Source: an archaeon
GTDB taxonomy: Archaea; Thermoproteota; Nitrososphaeria; Nitrososphaerales; Gagatemarchaeaceae
Reading direction: 5' to 3'
Assembly (NCBI GenBank): GCA_021822995.1
Contig: JAKAPN010000070.1
Location: 1-6,131 of the forward strand
Length of the DNA: 6,131 nucleotides
Part shown: one piece after another, positions 1 through 5,868 of the stretch
Layout of the letters: every line of letters starts with the position of its first letter
How positions within the stretch are numbered: the stretch's first letter is position 1
Notes under the pieces: model-generated
Told to the model about the DNA's origin: nothing
Databases searched by the model: none
What the model saw: the letters and a program-made list of their open reading frames with translations, nothing else
Position numbers and translations under genes: made by a program

Positions 1-1106
1 AGCCATCGGGAATCGTTTCATTCGGCCTCGTGAACTCCACTGGTTCTGACTACCCGTATGCGGTGGCCTCCACCGATGTGGTGGGGTTGGCTTCTGTCCA
101 CAGCATGGCCGCGTTCAACTCCTCTGCTAGTTCGGTGAGCGTGAACCCGTCGGGGGTCACGCTTCAGCTCAACTCCATGCTCGTTGTAGACGAGAGCGGC
201 GGGGAGAACCAGGTCTACTGGTGTCAGAACACCCCGGATTTCGTAACGGCCGCGTCGCAGGTCGCGCTCTCCGACAACGTCTGGAACGCCAGCTCGCAAG
301 GTGTTCTCACCAACAGCTCGATCACCACGCAAGGCGGCGCGGGATATGTGTCCATCCTTCAACGGAACGGAACGACGCAATATTACTACGCAGTCGAAGC
401 CGCCAACTCCACATATGCGTTGCCGCTGGGAGTAATCCTGCTCATGAATGCGACCGCCGAGCCAGGGACCGGGGTCGTAGTCCAGTTCGGTACAAGGTTG
501 ACCGGAGGGGTGCCGAGCATGACACATACCGACTGGTTCGATAACGTCACAATCCACGACCCTGCCGTAACCAACGCGTACTTTCTCACGGATGGAAACT
601 ATTCAACGCCGATAGGCACCTTCTACGACACCGAGTTGGTGTTCGGCGGCGAGGGAAATGGTGAAGCAACAACCTTCACAGGCATGGCTTCTTCGCTTGG
701 CCTCTACTATGCTAATGGGACCGCGGCGTTGTTGAATGCGTTCCCGTCTTACTACAGCTTTGGCCAAGACACTCAAGAGTCCGCGTACAACCTGAAGGTC
801 AGCTATATCGGGAATGGGGAAGCGCAGGTTTCAGTGGGGACCCCCAGTTACGACTATCTCGGCCGGGCGTCGGGCGCGTATTCATTGGCCTCTGTTGAGA
901 CGTCGTTGGGATTTCCCGGGGTTAACAGCACTTCGACCAGTGTGGTTGGGACGACCACCACCGCGTCAACTTCGAGCGGCACCAGCATCAGCAGCATTCC
1001 CGAATTCCCCGCCCAGACAGAGGCCGTCTCCTTGTTCTTGGGGCTGACTGCGCTGGCATGGGTGCTTGCCAGGAGACGCCCGAATCGGAACCAGGGTCGG
1101 CCCTAG
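1..1106 (+). CDS. Thermopsin-family (peptidase A5) secreted protease, 5'-truncated, C-terminally anchored
   Basis: The reading frame is open from base 3, so the GTG at 30 is unlikely to be the true start. About 367 residues are visible; the signal peptide lies outside the window. The first visible residues (PSGIVSFG, then a Y-Y-A-V-A-S-T segment) resemble the start of the mature thermopsin domain. At bases 630-735 is the family hallmark, E-L-V-F-G-G-x-G-x-G followed by an F..., A-x-L-x-L-Y-Y-x-N-G stretch, then an S-Y-Y-x-F-G-x-D-T-x-E-x-A-Y-N block. Thermopsins are extracellular acid proteases of archaea. After the domain comes a Ser/Thr-rich stalk (about 920-995), a PEFP motif (999-1010), a hydrophobic segment and an Arg triplet (1071-1079), which together form an archaeal PEF-type sorting or anchoring tail. 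I count 11 N-x-S/T sequons, consistent with a glycosylated surface protein. Family assignment is firm; proteolytic activity is inferred. Confidence 0.88.
   Translation, partial: PSGIVSFGLVNSTGSDYPYAVASTDVVGLASVHSMAAFNSSASSVSVNPSGVTLQLNSMLVVDESGGENQVYWCQNTPDFVTAASQVALSDNVWNASSQGVLTNSSITTQGGAGYVSILQRNGTTQYYYAVEAANSTYALPLGVILLMNATAEPGTGVVVQFGTRLTGGVPSMTHTDWFDNVTIHDPAVTNAYFLTDGNYSTPIGTFYDTELVFGGEGNGEATTFTGMASSLGLYYANGTAALLNAFPSYYSFGQDTQESAYNLKVSYIGNGEAQVSVGTPSYDYLGRASGAYSLASVETSLGFPGVNSTSTSVVGTTTTASTSSGTSISSIPEFPAQTEAVSLFLGLTALAWVLARRRPNRNQGRP
999..1079 (+). other. PEF-type C-terminal sorting/anchor signal of the thermopsin-like protein
   Basis: The encoded tail has three parts: a PEFP motif (999-1010), about 20 mainly hydrophobic residues (TEAVSLFLGLTALAWVLA), and an Arg cluster (1071-1079). 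It follows a Ser/Thr-rich linker. This order matches PEF-CTERM-like tails of archaeal surface proteins, some of which are handled by archaeosortases. Whether it is cleaved or simply a transmembrane anchor cannot be seen here, and no archaeosortase gene is in the window. Confidence 0.6.
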
Positions 1107-1119
1107 TCACGCATCGTAG

Positions 1120-2124
1120 TTAGAGGAACGCAGAAGGCAGCTGCATGTCCTTCATCGTTCTGAGCCCCGCCTGGGATGCGACCACTTTGGGCGCCATGTT
1201 GACGAGCATGGCGACGGTCCCGTGGTCTCCGTGGATACAGGGGCTGATCCTGCAATTCACTGGCGGAATTCCTTCTATCTCGACCTGGTCGTACTCCTCC
1301 TTGGAGCCTACGTAAGCCATGAAGTTGAGCTGAATCAAGGGTTCGCCCGCGACTGTGCCCCTTGCAGACTGCTTTACGCCAGTCACCCGCCCTGCTGGGA
1401 TGTCGACGTAGCCCTTCTCAGGGGACTCGGCTATGACAGCCTCCACTTCCCCAATCTCGACCCCGTCCAGTTTCCAACCTATGGCATCAGCGAGCATCCA
1501 GGCCGACTGTTCCAGCCCCACATGGCCAGAGATCTTCCCGTCCTCAATCGCCTTCTGGAACTCCGCCATCGTGAGCCCGGCACCCACCTTCTTCTGGAAG
1601 GGGACACGTCTCGTAGCTGCGTTCATCCTTCTTGTTACTGTGATCTTCTCAATGCTCTTGCAGGGAGCGGTCAGGGCGATGGGGAGGGCGTCCATCAGAA
1701 AGCCTGGATTTATGCCGGTCCCCAACACAGTTACTCCGTGCTTCTTTGCCGACGAGTCGAGCTTGGACGTCAGCTCTTTGTCCACTACATAGGGATAGGA
1801 GAGCTCTTCACAGGATGAGACCACGTCTACCCCCCTCGCTACAATCGACTCGATCTGAGGGACGGCTGCCTTCAGATAGCTTGCGGTCGTGTGGATTGCG
1901 ATGTCGACGTCTTTGGTGAGTACGCTGCGCAGGTCGTCAGAGACCTTCACCCCGGTCGAGGAGCCAAGCCCGATCACAGCCCCCAGATCTCTTCCGACTT
2001 TCTTCTGGTCGATATCGTAAGCCCCCACTAGGTCCATGACGCCTCCCTTCTCCTCGAGGATAAACTTCGCAGTGAGGCTGCCGATGACCCCGACGCCGAA
2101 TGTGACAACATTGAGTTTGCGCAT
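1120..2124 (-). CDS. 2,4-diaminopentanoate dehydrogenase / dihydrodipicolinate reductase-like NAD(P)-dependent oxidoreductase
   Basis: A protein of 334 residues, the usual size of the family. The N-terminal Rossmann fold shows G10-x-G12-x-x-G15 and ends its second strand with Asp37. Family-type blocks follow: SSCEELSYP (103-111), GTGINPGFLMD (135-145), RR-x-PFQKK-x-GAG (172-183), and G-D-H-G-T-x-A-M-L-V-N near the C-terminus, close to a G-L-x-T-M-K-D block. In characterised bacteria (clostridial ornithine fermentation) the enzyme oxidatively deaminates 2,4-diaminopentanoate to 2-amino-4-oxopentanoate, releasing ammonia and NAD(P)H. The ATG at 2124 is chosen over an in-frame GTG at 2220 because the Rossmann motif begins right after it, the extra 32 residues look non-homologous and would run through a TATA-like box. 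No ornithine aminomutase or thiolase partner is visible, so the physiological substrate is uncertain; related members are often labelled simply dihydrodipicolinate reductase. Confidence 0.82.
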   Translation of the reverse strand: MRKLNVVTFGVGVIGSLTAKFILEEKGGVMDLVGAYDIDQKKVGRDLGAVIGLGSSTGVKVSDDLRSVLTKDVDIAIHTTASYLKAAVPQIESIVARGVDVVSSCEELSYPYVVDKELTSKLDSSAKKHGVTVLGTGINPGFLMDALPIALTAPCKSIEKITVTRRMNAATRRVPFQKKVGAGLTMAEFQKAIEDGKISGHVGLEQSAWMLADAIGWKLDGVEIGEVEAVIAESPEKGYVDIPAGRVTGVKQSARGTVAGEPLIQLNFMAYVGSKEEYDQVEIEGIPPVNCRISPCIHGDHGTVAMLVNMAPKVVASQAGLRTMKDMQLPSAFL

Positions 2125-2148
2125 GGTTTTGCCCCGGACAAGGCGTGC

Positions 2149-2156
2149 AATTTTAA
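2149..2156 (-). promoter_or_regulatory. TATA-like box of the dehydrogenase gene (leaderless layout)
   Basis: On the minus strand the sequence reads TTAAAATT and is centred about 28 bases before the A of the ATG at 2124. Archaeal TATA boxes sit about 25-30 bases before the transcription start, so the transcript would start at or next to the ATG, a leaderless mRNA. No Shine-Dalgarno motif precedes that ATG, which agrees. On the plus strand the same A/T-rich patch could also serve the DUF998 gene, with a leader of about 45 bases. No good BRE is visible. Confidence 0.5.
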
Positions 2157-2170
2157 GGGCTCCGCCTAAC

Positions 2171-2200
2171 CAAGGCCAAACGTCCCGAGTCAAGGTCAAA
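2171..2200. repeat. Pair of 10-base direct repeats, period 20 bases, in a divergent promoter region
   Basis: CAAGGCCAAA (2171-2180) and CAAGGTCAAA (2191-2200) agree at 9 of 10 positions and start exactly 20 bases apart, about two turns of DNA. They lie between the divergent dehydrogenase and DUF998 genes, just upstream of the TATA-like box used by the former. Such spacing would put two copies of a protein on the same DNA face, so a transcription-factor operator is a reasonable inference. The regulator is not identifiable. Confidence 0.4.
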
Positions 2201-2205
2201 TCTGT

Positions 2206-2217
2206 GGGGAGGGGGGG
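2206..2217 (+). promoter_or_regulatory. G-rich Shine-Dalgarno-like tract before the DUF998 gene
   Basis: The tract GGGGAGGGGGGG contains a GGAGG core (2208-2212) and ends 8 bases before the ATG at 2226. The core itself is about 13 bases from the start, rather long, but the following G run could also pair with the CCUCC anti-SD using G-U pairs. An out-of-frame ATG at 2222 heads a 10-codon ORF overlapping the real start. The tract supports the choice of 2226. Confidence 0.4.
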
Positions 2218-2225
2218 CACAATGG

Positions 2226-2909
2226 ATGTCGTCCGCCGATGCCCCGTACGATGAAGCAGCCCAGGCCAACCGCGCTAGGTTCCTGTTCGCCATTGCGCTA
2301 TTGGGAGTCCTGCTCTACGTCATCCTGGATGTAGTAGCCCAGTACCTGCTGCCTCGCTACAGTCCGATAAGCCAGGCGGAAAGCGATCTTGCAGTTGGAC
2401 CATATGGATACATCATGACGCTGAACTTCGTCAATCGAGGAATCCTCTCGCTATGCTTCCTGTTTGCCATCATGCTGGCAGCCAACAGTGGAGACTCTTC
2501 CAGCCCCAAACTTGAGCGCGGAGCATGGCTCTTTGCTGCATGGTCGATCGGCGCGCTCTTGCTCGCCGCGTTCCCCACAGACGTACCTCCAACCCCTATT
2601 TCGTGGCATGGGGCAGTACACCTCGTCGTGGCGATCGTCGCGTTCTTGGGAGGAGCGCTCGGTGCGCTCTATATCTCCCTTGGAATGAACAGGAATAGGA
2701 CCGTGGGGAAGGCGAGGGGCGTCGCCCTACCTCTTGCCTTCTTGTCTGTGGTGCTCTGCTTCGTCGAGGTGTCAGGAGCTGTGGTCACGCCTGGGATTTT
2801 TGCGCAATATGGAGGGCTCGTGGAAAGACTCTTCATTGGGTCCATCCTCCTGTGGGTCGCGATGGTTTCCGCCGTGATGCTTGAGAAACCAATTAAGCCG
2901 GTGGGCTGA
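2226..2909 (+). CDS. DUF998-family six-helix membrane protein
   Basis: A protein of 227 residues with six likely membrane helices (about 19-41, 66-86, 99-116, 128-152, 165-187, 199-219). Features recalling DUF998 are the Y-S-P-I-S-Q...S-D-L-A-V-G-P-Y-G block after helix 1 (45-61), the N-F followed by a G at the start of helix 2, F-P-T-D after helix 3 (116-119), and H-G-x-x-H at the start of helix 4 (128-132). The role of DUF998 proteins is not established. It is divergent from the dehydrogenase gene and followed after 18 bases, on the same strand, by the HhH-like gene, so the two may be co-transcribed. The start at 2226 is preceded by a G-rich SD-like tract and no other good in-frame start lies nearby. 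Family assignment rests on recalled motifs. Confidence 0.75.
   Translation: MSSADAPYDEAAQANRARFLFAIALLGVLLYVILDVVAQYLLPRYSPISQAESDLAVGPYGYIMTLNFVNRGILSLCFLFAIMLAANSGDSSSPKLERGAWLFAAWSIGALLLAAFPTDVPPTPISWHGAVHLVVAIVAFLGGALGALYISLGMNRNRTVGKARGVALPLAFLSVVLCFVEVSGAVVTPGIFAQYGGLVERLFIGSILLWVAMVSAVMLEKPIKPVG
2891..2897 (+). promoter_or_regulatory. Weak TATA-like element inside the end of the DUF998 gene
   Basis: AATTAAG, centred about 34 bases before the GTG at 2928, is the only A/T-rich patch nearby. It could give the downstream gene its own start with a very short leader. Equally, the two genes may share one transcript; the match to an archaeal TATA box is poor. Confidence 0.2.
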
Positions 2910-2927
2910 CCACTTCGTGAGAGTCTC

Positions 2928-3941
2928 GTGGCGAAACTAACGCTGGCGAACGGCGTCGTGTTTGGGAGAGCCGAGGAGCGCATCAGAGAGTACTGCGAGG
3001 TCGAAGTCTACAGGGACAGGAACTACAGGGGAGGTTACGACGACCACCATAACGTTTCGGATTCGGTCACGTTAGAAGATCTGGAAGCGGTTAACAACTT
3101 GCGTGCTCACCTAAGCCTGCTTGACAAAGGAAGGATTACTCACAGTGCGGAGATACGTGCAGGGCTGGAACTAGTCGACGACACGGAACTGGGGAAGCTC
3201 GGTGAAGCGCGGTGGAGGGACACAAGGACCAGGATTGGTGAGCTCGTCTCGTCGCTCCTCTCTCTCCCAAACGTGGGAGTCTCGGAGTGTACCAAGATCC
3301 TGCATCTTAAGCGGCCGCACCTCGTCCCTATTTTGGACTCGTACGTCGTGAAGTTCCTTACTAGCAATGACCTAGACTCCAATTCGTTTTCCGCCGAAGA
3401 ACTCGTTCAGATTTGCCTGGGCGCGATGGATATGGTCCGAGCAGACTTGGGTAGGAACGAGCCCTCGATGTCCGAGCTGCAGGCGGGGCTGGCAGACCTT
3501 CCGGTCCTGCTCACGAAGGTCAGGCTCCATGGTATCTTGTGCTGGACCCAAGAGAAATGGGTGAACCGCGGGGACAGGGCCTGCCCTTACGGGATTGCCG
3601 GTAGATCGCTGAGCCAGGCCCTATCCCAGGTAGCTTTAGCGAGCGGCAGCATCCCGGAAGCTGGAGACTCCGAGCCCACGGGAGAGATTCGCACCATCAA
3701 AGAGTTCAGACAGGTCAAGCTGCGAGCGGAAGGGGTGATCGTTACCACGGGCTCAAAACCGCCCAAGGCGCACAGGGCTCTATGCAGAGAGCTTTCTGAA
3801 GAGCGGTTCACTGAAGCCGTGGTGTTCAACGATGGAAAGAAAGGAAGATACTATCAGAGACGGGATCTAGCGGAAGCTGTGAGAGATTTCCACGCCGCAG
3901 CGTGCATGAAGTGCAAGCCCGAGAGGCCCATAGTCAGGTAA
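2928..3941 (+). CDS. DUF6308-like / HhH-GPD-like protein with C-terminal putative zinc module
   Basis: A protein of 337 residues starting at GTG, the only reasonable start in frame; it has no signal peptide or membrane helix, so it is cytoplasmic. The central segment (about 113-142) has LPNVG, then K-R-P, then P-I-L-D-S with Asp137. This resembles DUF6308 proteins, and its LPxVG-to-Asp distance (20 residues from the second Gly) equals that of the helix-hairpin-helix and catalytic Asp of MutY-type DNA glycosylases. No iron-sulphur cysteine quartet follows. The C-terminal part (about 255-330) has H282-x3-C286 and C326-x2-C329, separated by a G-R-Y-Y and L-x-E-A stretch, like small zinc-binding tails on some nucleic-acid proteins. 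A DNA-binding or repair role is inference only. It follows the DUF998 gene by 18 bases. Confidence 0.7.
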   Translation: MAKLTLANGVVFGRAEERIREYCEVEVYRDRNYRGGYDDHHNVSDSVTLEDLEAVNNLRAHLSLLDKGRITHSAEIRAGLELVDDTELGKLGEARWRDTRTRIGELVSSLLSLPNVGVSECTKILHLKRPHLVPILDSYVVKFLTSNDLDSNSFSAEELVQICLGAMDMVRADLGRNEPSMSELQAGLADLPVLLTKVRLHGILCWTQEKWVNRGDRACPYGIAGRSLSQALSQVALASGSIPEAGDSEPTGEIRTIKEFRQVKLRAEGVIVTTGSKPPKAHRALCRELSEERFTEAVVFNDGKKGRYYQRRDLAEAVRDFHAAACMKCKPERPIVR

Positions 3942-4042
3942 GAGTGAAGCACGCCCGCGCAGTGTCGGAAACTTGTCGAGGGGGCGGTACGGACTGTGGC
4001 CGCAATGGGGGGGAATCGATGCTTGGTCCCGCGTCTAGAAAC
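3942..4042. other. Convergent intergenic stretch, no gene seen
   Basis: This stretch lies between the stop codons of two convergent genes. I found no convincing ORF, RNA gene, hairpin or T-rich terminator in it. A + strand open frame running through (3902-4108) starts inside the preceding gene, has no family resemblance and ends inside the amidase, so it is treated as chance. Confidence 0.5.
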
Positions 4043-5608
4043 CTAGCCTGTCGCGGTAGTAGGCTTGTACTTCGGAGGGACCCGGTGCCCTGTCGCCTGC
4101 TCGAATGAATAAGCTAGCTTGATCAGCGTCGGTTCGCTGAACGCGCGTCCCATGAAAGTGATGCCGACCGGTAATCCGTAGGCGACCCCCGCTGGTACCG
4201 TGATCGCGGGATACCCGGAAAGCGCCGCGGGTTGTGACGAGCCGCCGAGGCCGTGGTCGCCGTTTACCAAGTCGACGACCCAAGCAGGCGATGTGGTGGG
4301 AGCCACGAGAGCATCTAGCTTGTACCTGTTCATCACGTAGTCAAGACCCTTCTGCCTAGAAAGCAGATGGTTCTGGTTCAAAGCTTTCAAGTACTTTCTG
4401 TCGCTCAGTCCGCTCGTCTTCTGCGCTTTGAGGAGGATATCCTGGCCGAAGTATTTCAGTTCCTTTTTGGCGTGATTCTTGTTGAACTCGATGATATCTT
4501 CTAGCGACTTGATCTTGGATCTCGACAACCCCTTCAGATATCTGTTCAGATCTGCCTTGAACTCGTGCGCGAGGACTGTCCACTCGCCCCCCTCGCCCAT
4601 CTGCTTGGCAGTGGGTATATTCGCCGGGTCGACTAGTTTGGCCCCCATGCCCTTCATCTTCTTGATGGCTGCGTTTGTGATCTCGTCAGCCCTGTCGCTG
4701 TAGCCGAAGTATACCTCCCGTGGCACGCCGATACGCGCGCCCCTGAGCCCATCAGAATCGAGAAACTTCGTGTAGTCGACGCGGGACCGCCCGCGACTTG
4801 ATTCTGTCGGCGGGTCGTCGGAGTCAACCCCGACCATTGCGCCCAATAGGACCGCAGCATCGGTGACAGTCCGCGTTATGGGGCCGACTGTGTCCTGACT
4901 GTGCCCTATGGGTACGACCCCGGCGCGTGAAACAAGGCCTAGAGTTGTTTTGATCCCTACGACGCCGTTGATAGAAGAGGGGCAGAGTATCGATCCGTCC
5001 GTTTCGGTCCCGACGGATGTGCTCGTGAGGTTTGCTGCCACAGCGACGGCGGAACCCGAACTCGAGCCGCAGGGGGTCCTGTCCAAGACGTAAGGGTTGC
5101 GCACTTGGCCGCCGCGCCCGCTCCACCCGCTGGTCGAGCTGTTGGACCTGAAGTTCGCCCATTCGCTCAGGTTCGCTTTCCCGAGTATGACCGCGCCCGC
5201 TTTACGGAGCCGCGCCGCCACGAATGCCTCCTTGCTTGGGCGCGAGCCCACAAGTGCAAGTGAGCCTGCCGTAGTCTCCATTTTGTCAGCCGTTGCGATG
5301 TTGTCCTTCAGCACCACAGGGATGCCGTGGAGTGGCCCTCGTGCTCCCTTTTTCTTCCTCTCCTCATCTAACCCGCGGGCAATCGCAAGTGCGTCGGGAT
5401 TGACCTCGGCGATCGAATTCAGCCGAGGTCCCGACCTGTCAATCTTGGATATGCGATGAATGTACCATCTGACAAGTTTCTCTGAAGAGAGCGTACCACT
5501 CTCCATAGCGGCTTGCAGCTGGGGAATGTTCGCTTCTTCCAGACCGTGGCCCAATGTGCGCGGCGCCACGTGGCCTGTGATTATCAGGGTTTGCCCTCCG
5601 GCACCCAT
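4043..5608 (-). CDS. Amidase-signature enzyme, peptide amidase (Pam)-like
   Basis: A protein of 521 residues, full length for the family. Numbered from the ATG at 5608, the Ser-cisSer-Lys triad is complete: Lys101 in GIPVVLKDN, cis-Ser182 in PCGSSSGS, and the nucleophile Ser206 in TETDGSI, 24 residues after the cis-Ser as in other members. LSEWANFR (147-154), the GW-x-GRGGQ-x-RNPY block and the D-G-S variant of the usual G-G-S motif match bacterial peptide amidase, which removes the C-terminal amide of peptides with release of ammonia. It is less like GatA: gatB and gatC are not adjacent, and the gene looks stand-alone. There is no signal peptide, so the enzyme is predicted cytoplasmic. ATG 5608 is preferred over TTG 5617; a GTG at 5569 is also possible because strong homology begins only near residue 27. 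The exact substrate is inferred. Confidence 0.88.
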   Translation of the reverse strand: MGAGGQTLIITGHVAPRTLGHGLEEANIPQLQAAMESGTLSSEKLVRWYIHRISKIDRSGPRLNSIAEVNPDALAIARGLDEERKKKGARGPLHGIPVVLKDNIATADKMETTAGSLALVGSRPSKEAFVAARLRKAGAVILGKANLSEWANFRSNSSTSGWSGRGGQVRNPYVLDRTPCGSSSGSAVAVAANLTSTSVGTETDGSILCPSSINGVVGIKTTLGLVSRAGVVPIGHSQDTVGPITRTVTDAAVLLGAMVGVDSDDPPTESSRGRSRVDYTKFLDSDGLRGARIGVPREVYFGYSDRADEITNAAIKKMKGMGAKLVDPANIPTAKQMGEGGEWTVLAHEFKADLNRYLKGLSRSKIKSLEDIIEFNKNHAKKELKYFGQDILLKAQKTSGLSDRKYLKALNQNHLLSRQKGLDYVMNRYKLDALVAPTTSPAWVVDLVNGDHGLGGSSQPAALSGYPAITVPAGVAYGLPVGITFMGRAFSEPTLIKLAYSFEQATGHRVPPKYKPTTATG

Positions 5609-5673
5609 TGCTTCCAAACGTTGGGAGCCACAAAGCTGTTAGTCTGAAACTGTCGCAATACCATTCCCTAAAG

Positions 5674-5868
5674 ATGAAGAATGCCGGAGAAACCAAGCCC
5701 AAGTTTGGAAAGCCGTCGTCGGGAAAGGAACAATCAAGGAAGTGCGGTGTCAAGAGAAACCCCGGACGAGGTCTGCAGAAGGATCGTCTGAAGCTCGACC
5801 GCGGAAGAAATCTCAGAAAAGGGGGAACTGTGACCCGCGCCTTCTGGCGCAGATCACGAGTCCTGTGA
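5674..5868 (+). CDS. Possible small basic protein (64 aa), doubtful
   Basis: An ATG-started frame of 64 codons in the spacer between two minus-strand genes. One third of its residues are Lys or Arg (21 of 64), with only four acidic ones, and it has single Cys and Trp residues. No Shine-Dalgarno or good TATA motif precedes it, no family is recognised, and all three plus frames here yield basic peptides because the strand is purine-rich. Its end overlaps the end of the neighbouring minus-strand gene by 15 bases. It may be a chance ORF. Confidence 0.18.
   Translation: MKNAGETKPKFGKPSSGKEQSRKCGVKRNPGRGLQKDRLKLDRGRNLRKGGTVTRAFWRRSRVL
5805..5850 (-). terminator. Possible terminator after the right-edge gene: hairpin plus T-rich tract
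   Basis: Read on the minus strand, a perfect 5-base-pair GC stem with a four-base loop (GCGCC-AGAA-GGCGC, 5850-5837) begins three bases after the stop codon of the right-edge gene. About 16 bases later comes a pyrimidine-rich stretch with T runs (TTTTCTGAGATTTCTT, 5820-5805). Archaeal termination depends mainly on T-rich tracts, so this is a plausible but modest candidate; the stem is short. Confidence 0.3.

Noticed and set aside
30..32. GTG as the start of the thermopsin-like gene
   Set aside because: The frame stays open to the left edge, the upstream codons match the thermopsin domain start, and a secreted protein needs a signal peptide that is absent at this GTG.
1222..1818. A 198-codon plus-strand open frame opposite the dehydrogenase gene
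   Set aside because: It lies entirely antisense to a gene with clear family motifs, encodes no recognisable domain, and is explained by the codon bias of the real gene.
2125..2220. N-terminal extension of the dehydrogenase to the GTG at 2220
   Set aside because: The extra 32 residues precede the Rossmann motif, look unlike the family, and would cover the TATA-like box and the repeats.
3902..4108. A 68-codon plus-strand frame between the HhH-like gene and the amidase
   Set aside because: It overlaps both genes, has no SD or family resemblance, and is rich in residues expected from chance reading of G/C-rich DNA.
4824..5162. A 112-codon minus-strand frame inside the amidase
   Set aside because: It overlaps the catalytic core of the amidase in another frame and is Arg-rich, typical of an out-of-frame shadow.
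4043..5608. Reading the amidase as GatA of the Glu-tRNA(Gln) amidotransferase
   Set aside because: No gatB or gatC is adjacent, and the motif variants (TETDGSI, LSEWANFR) fit peptide amidase better.
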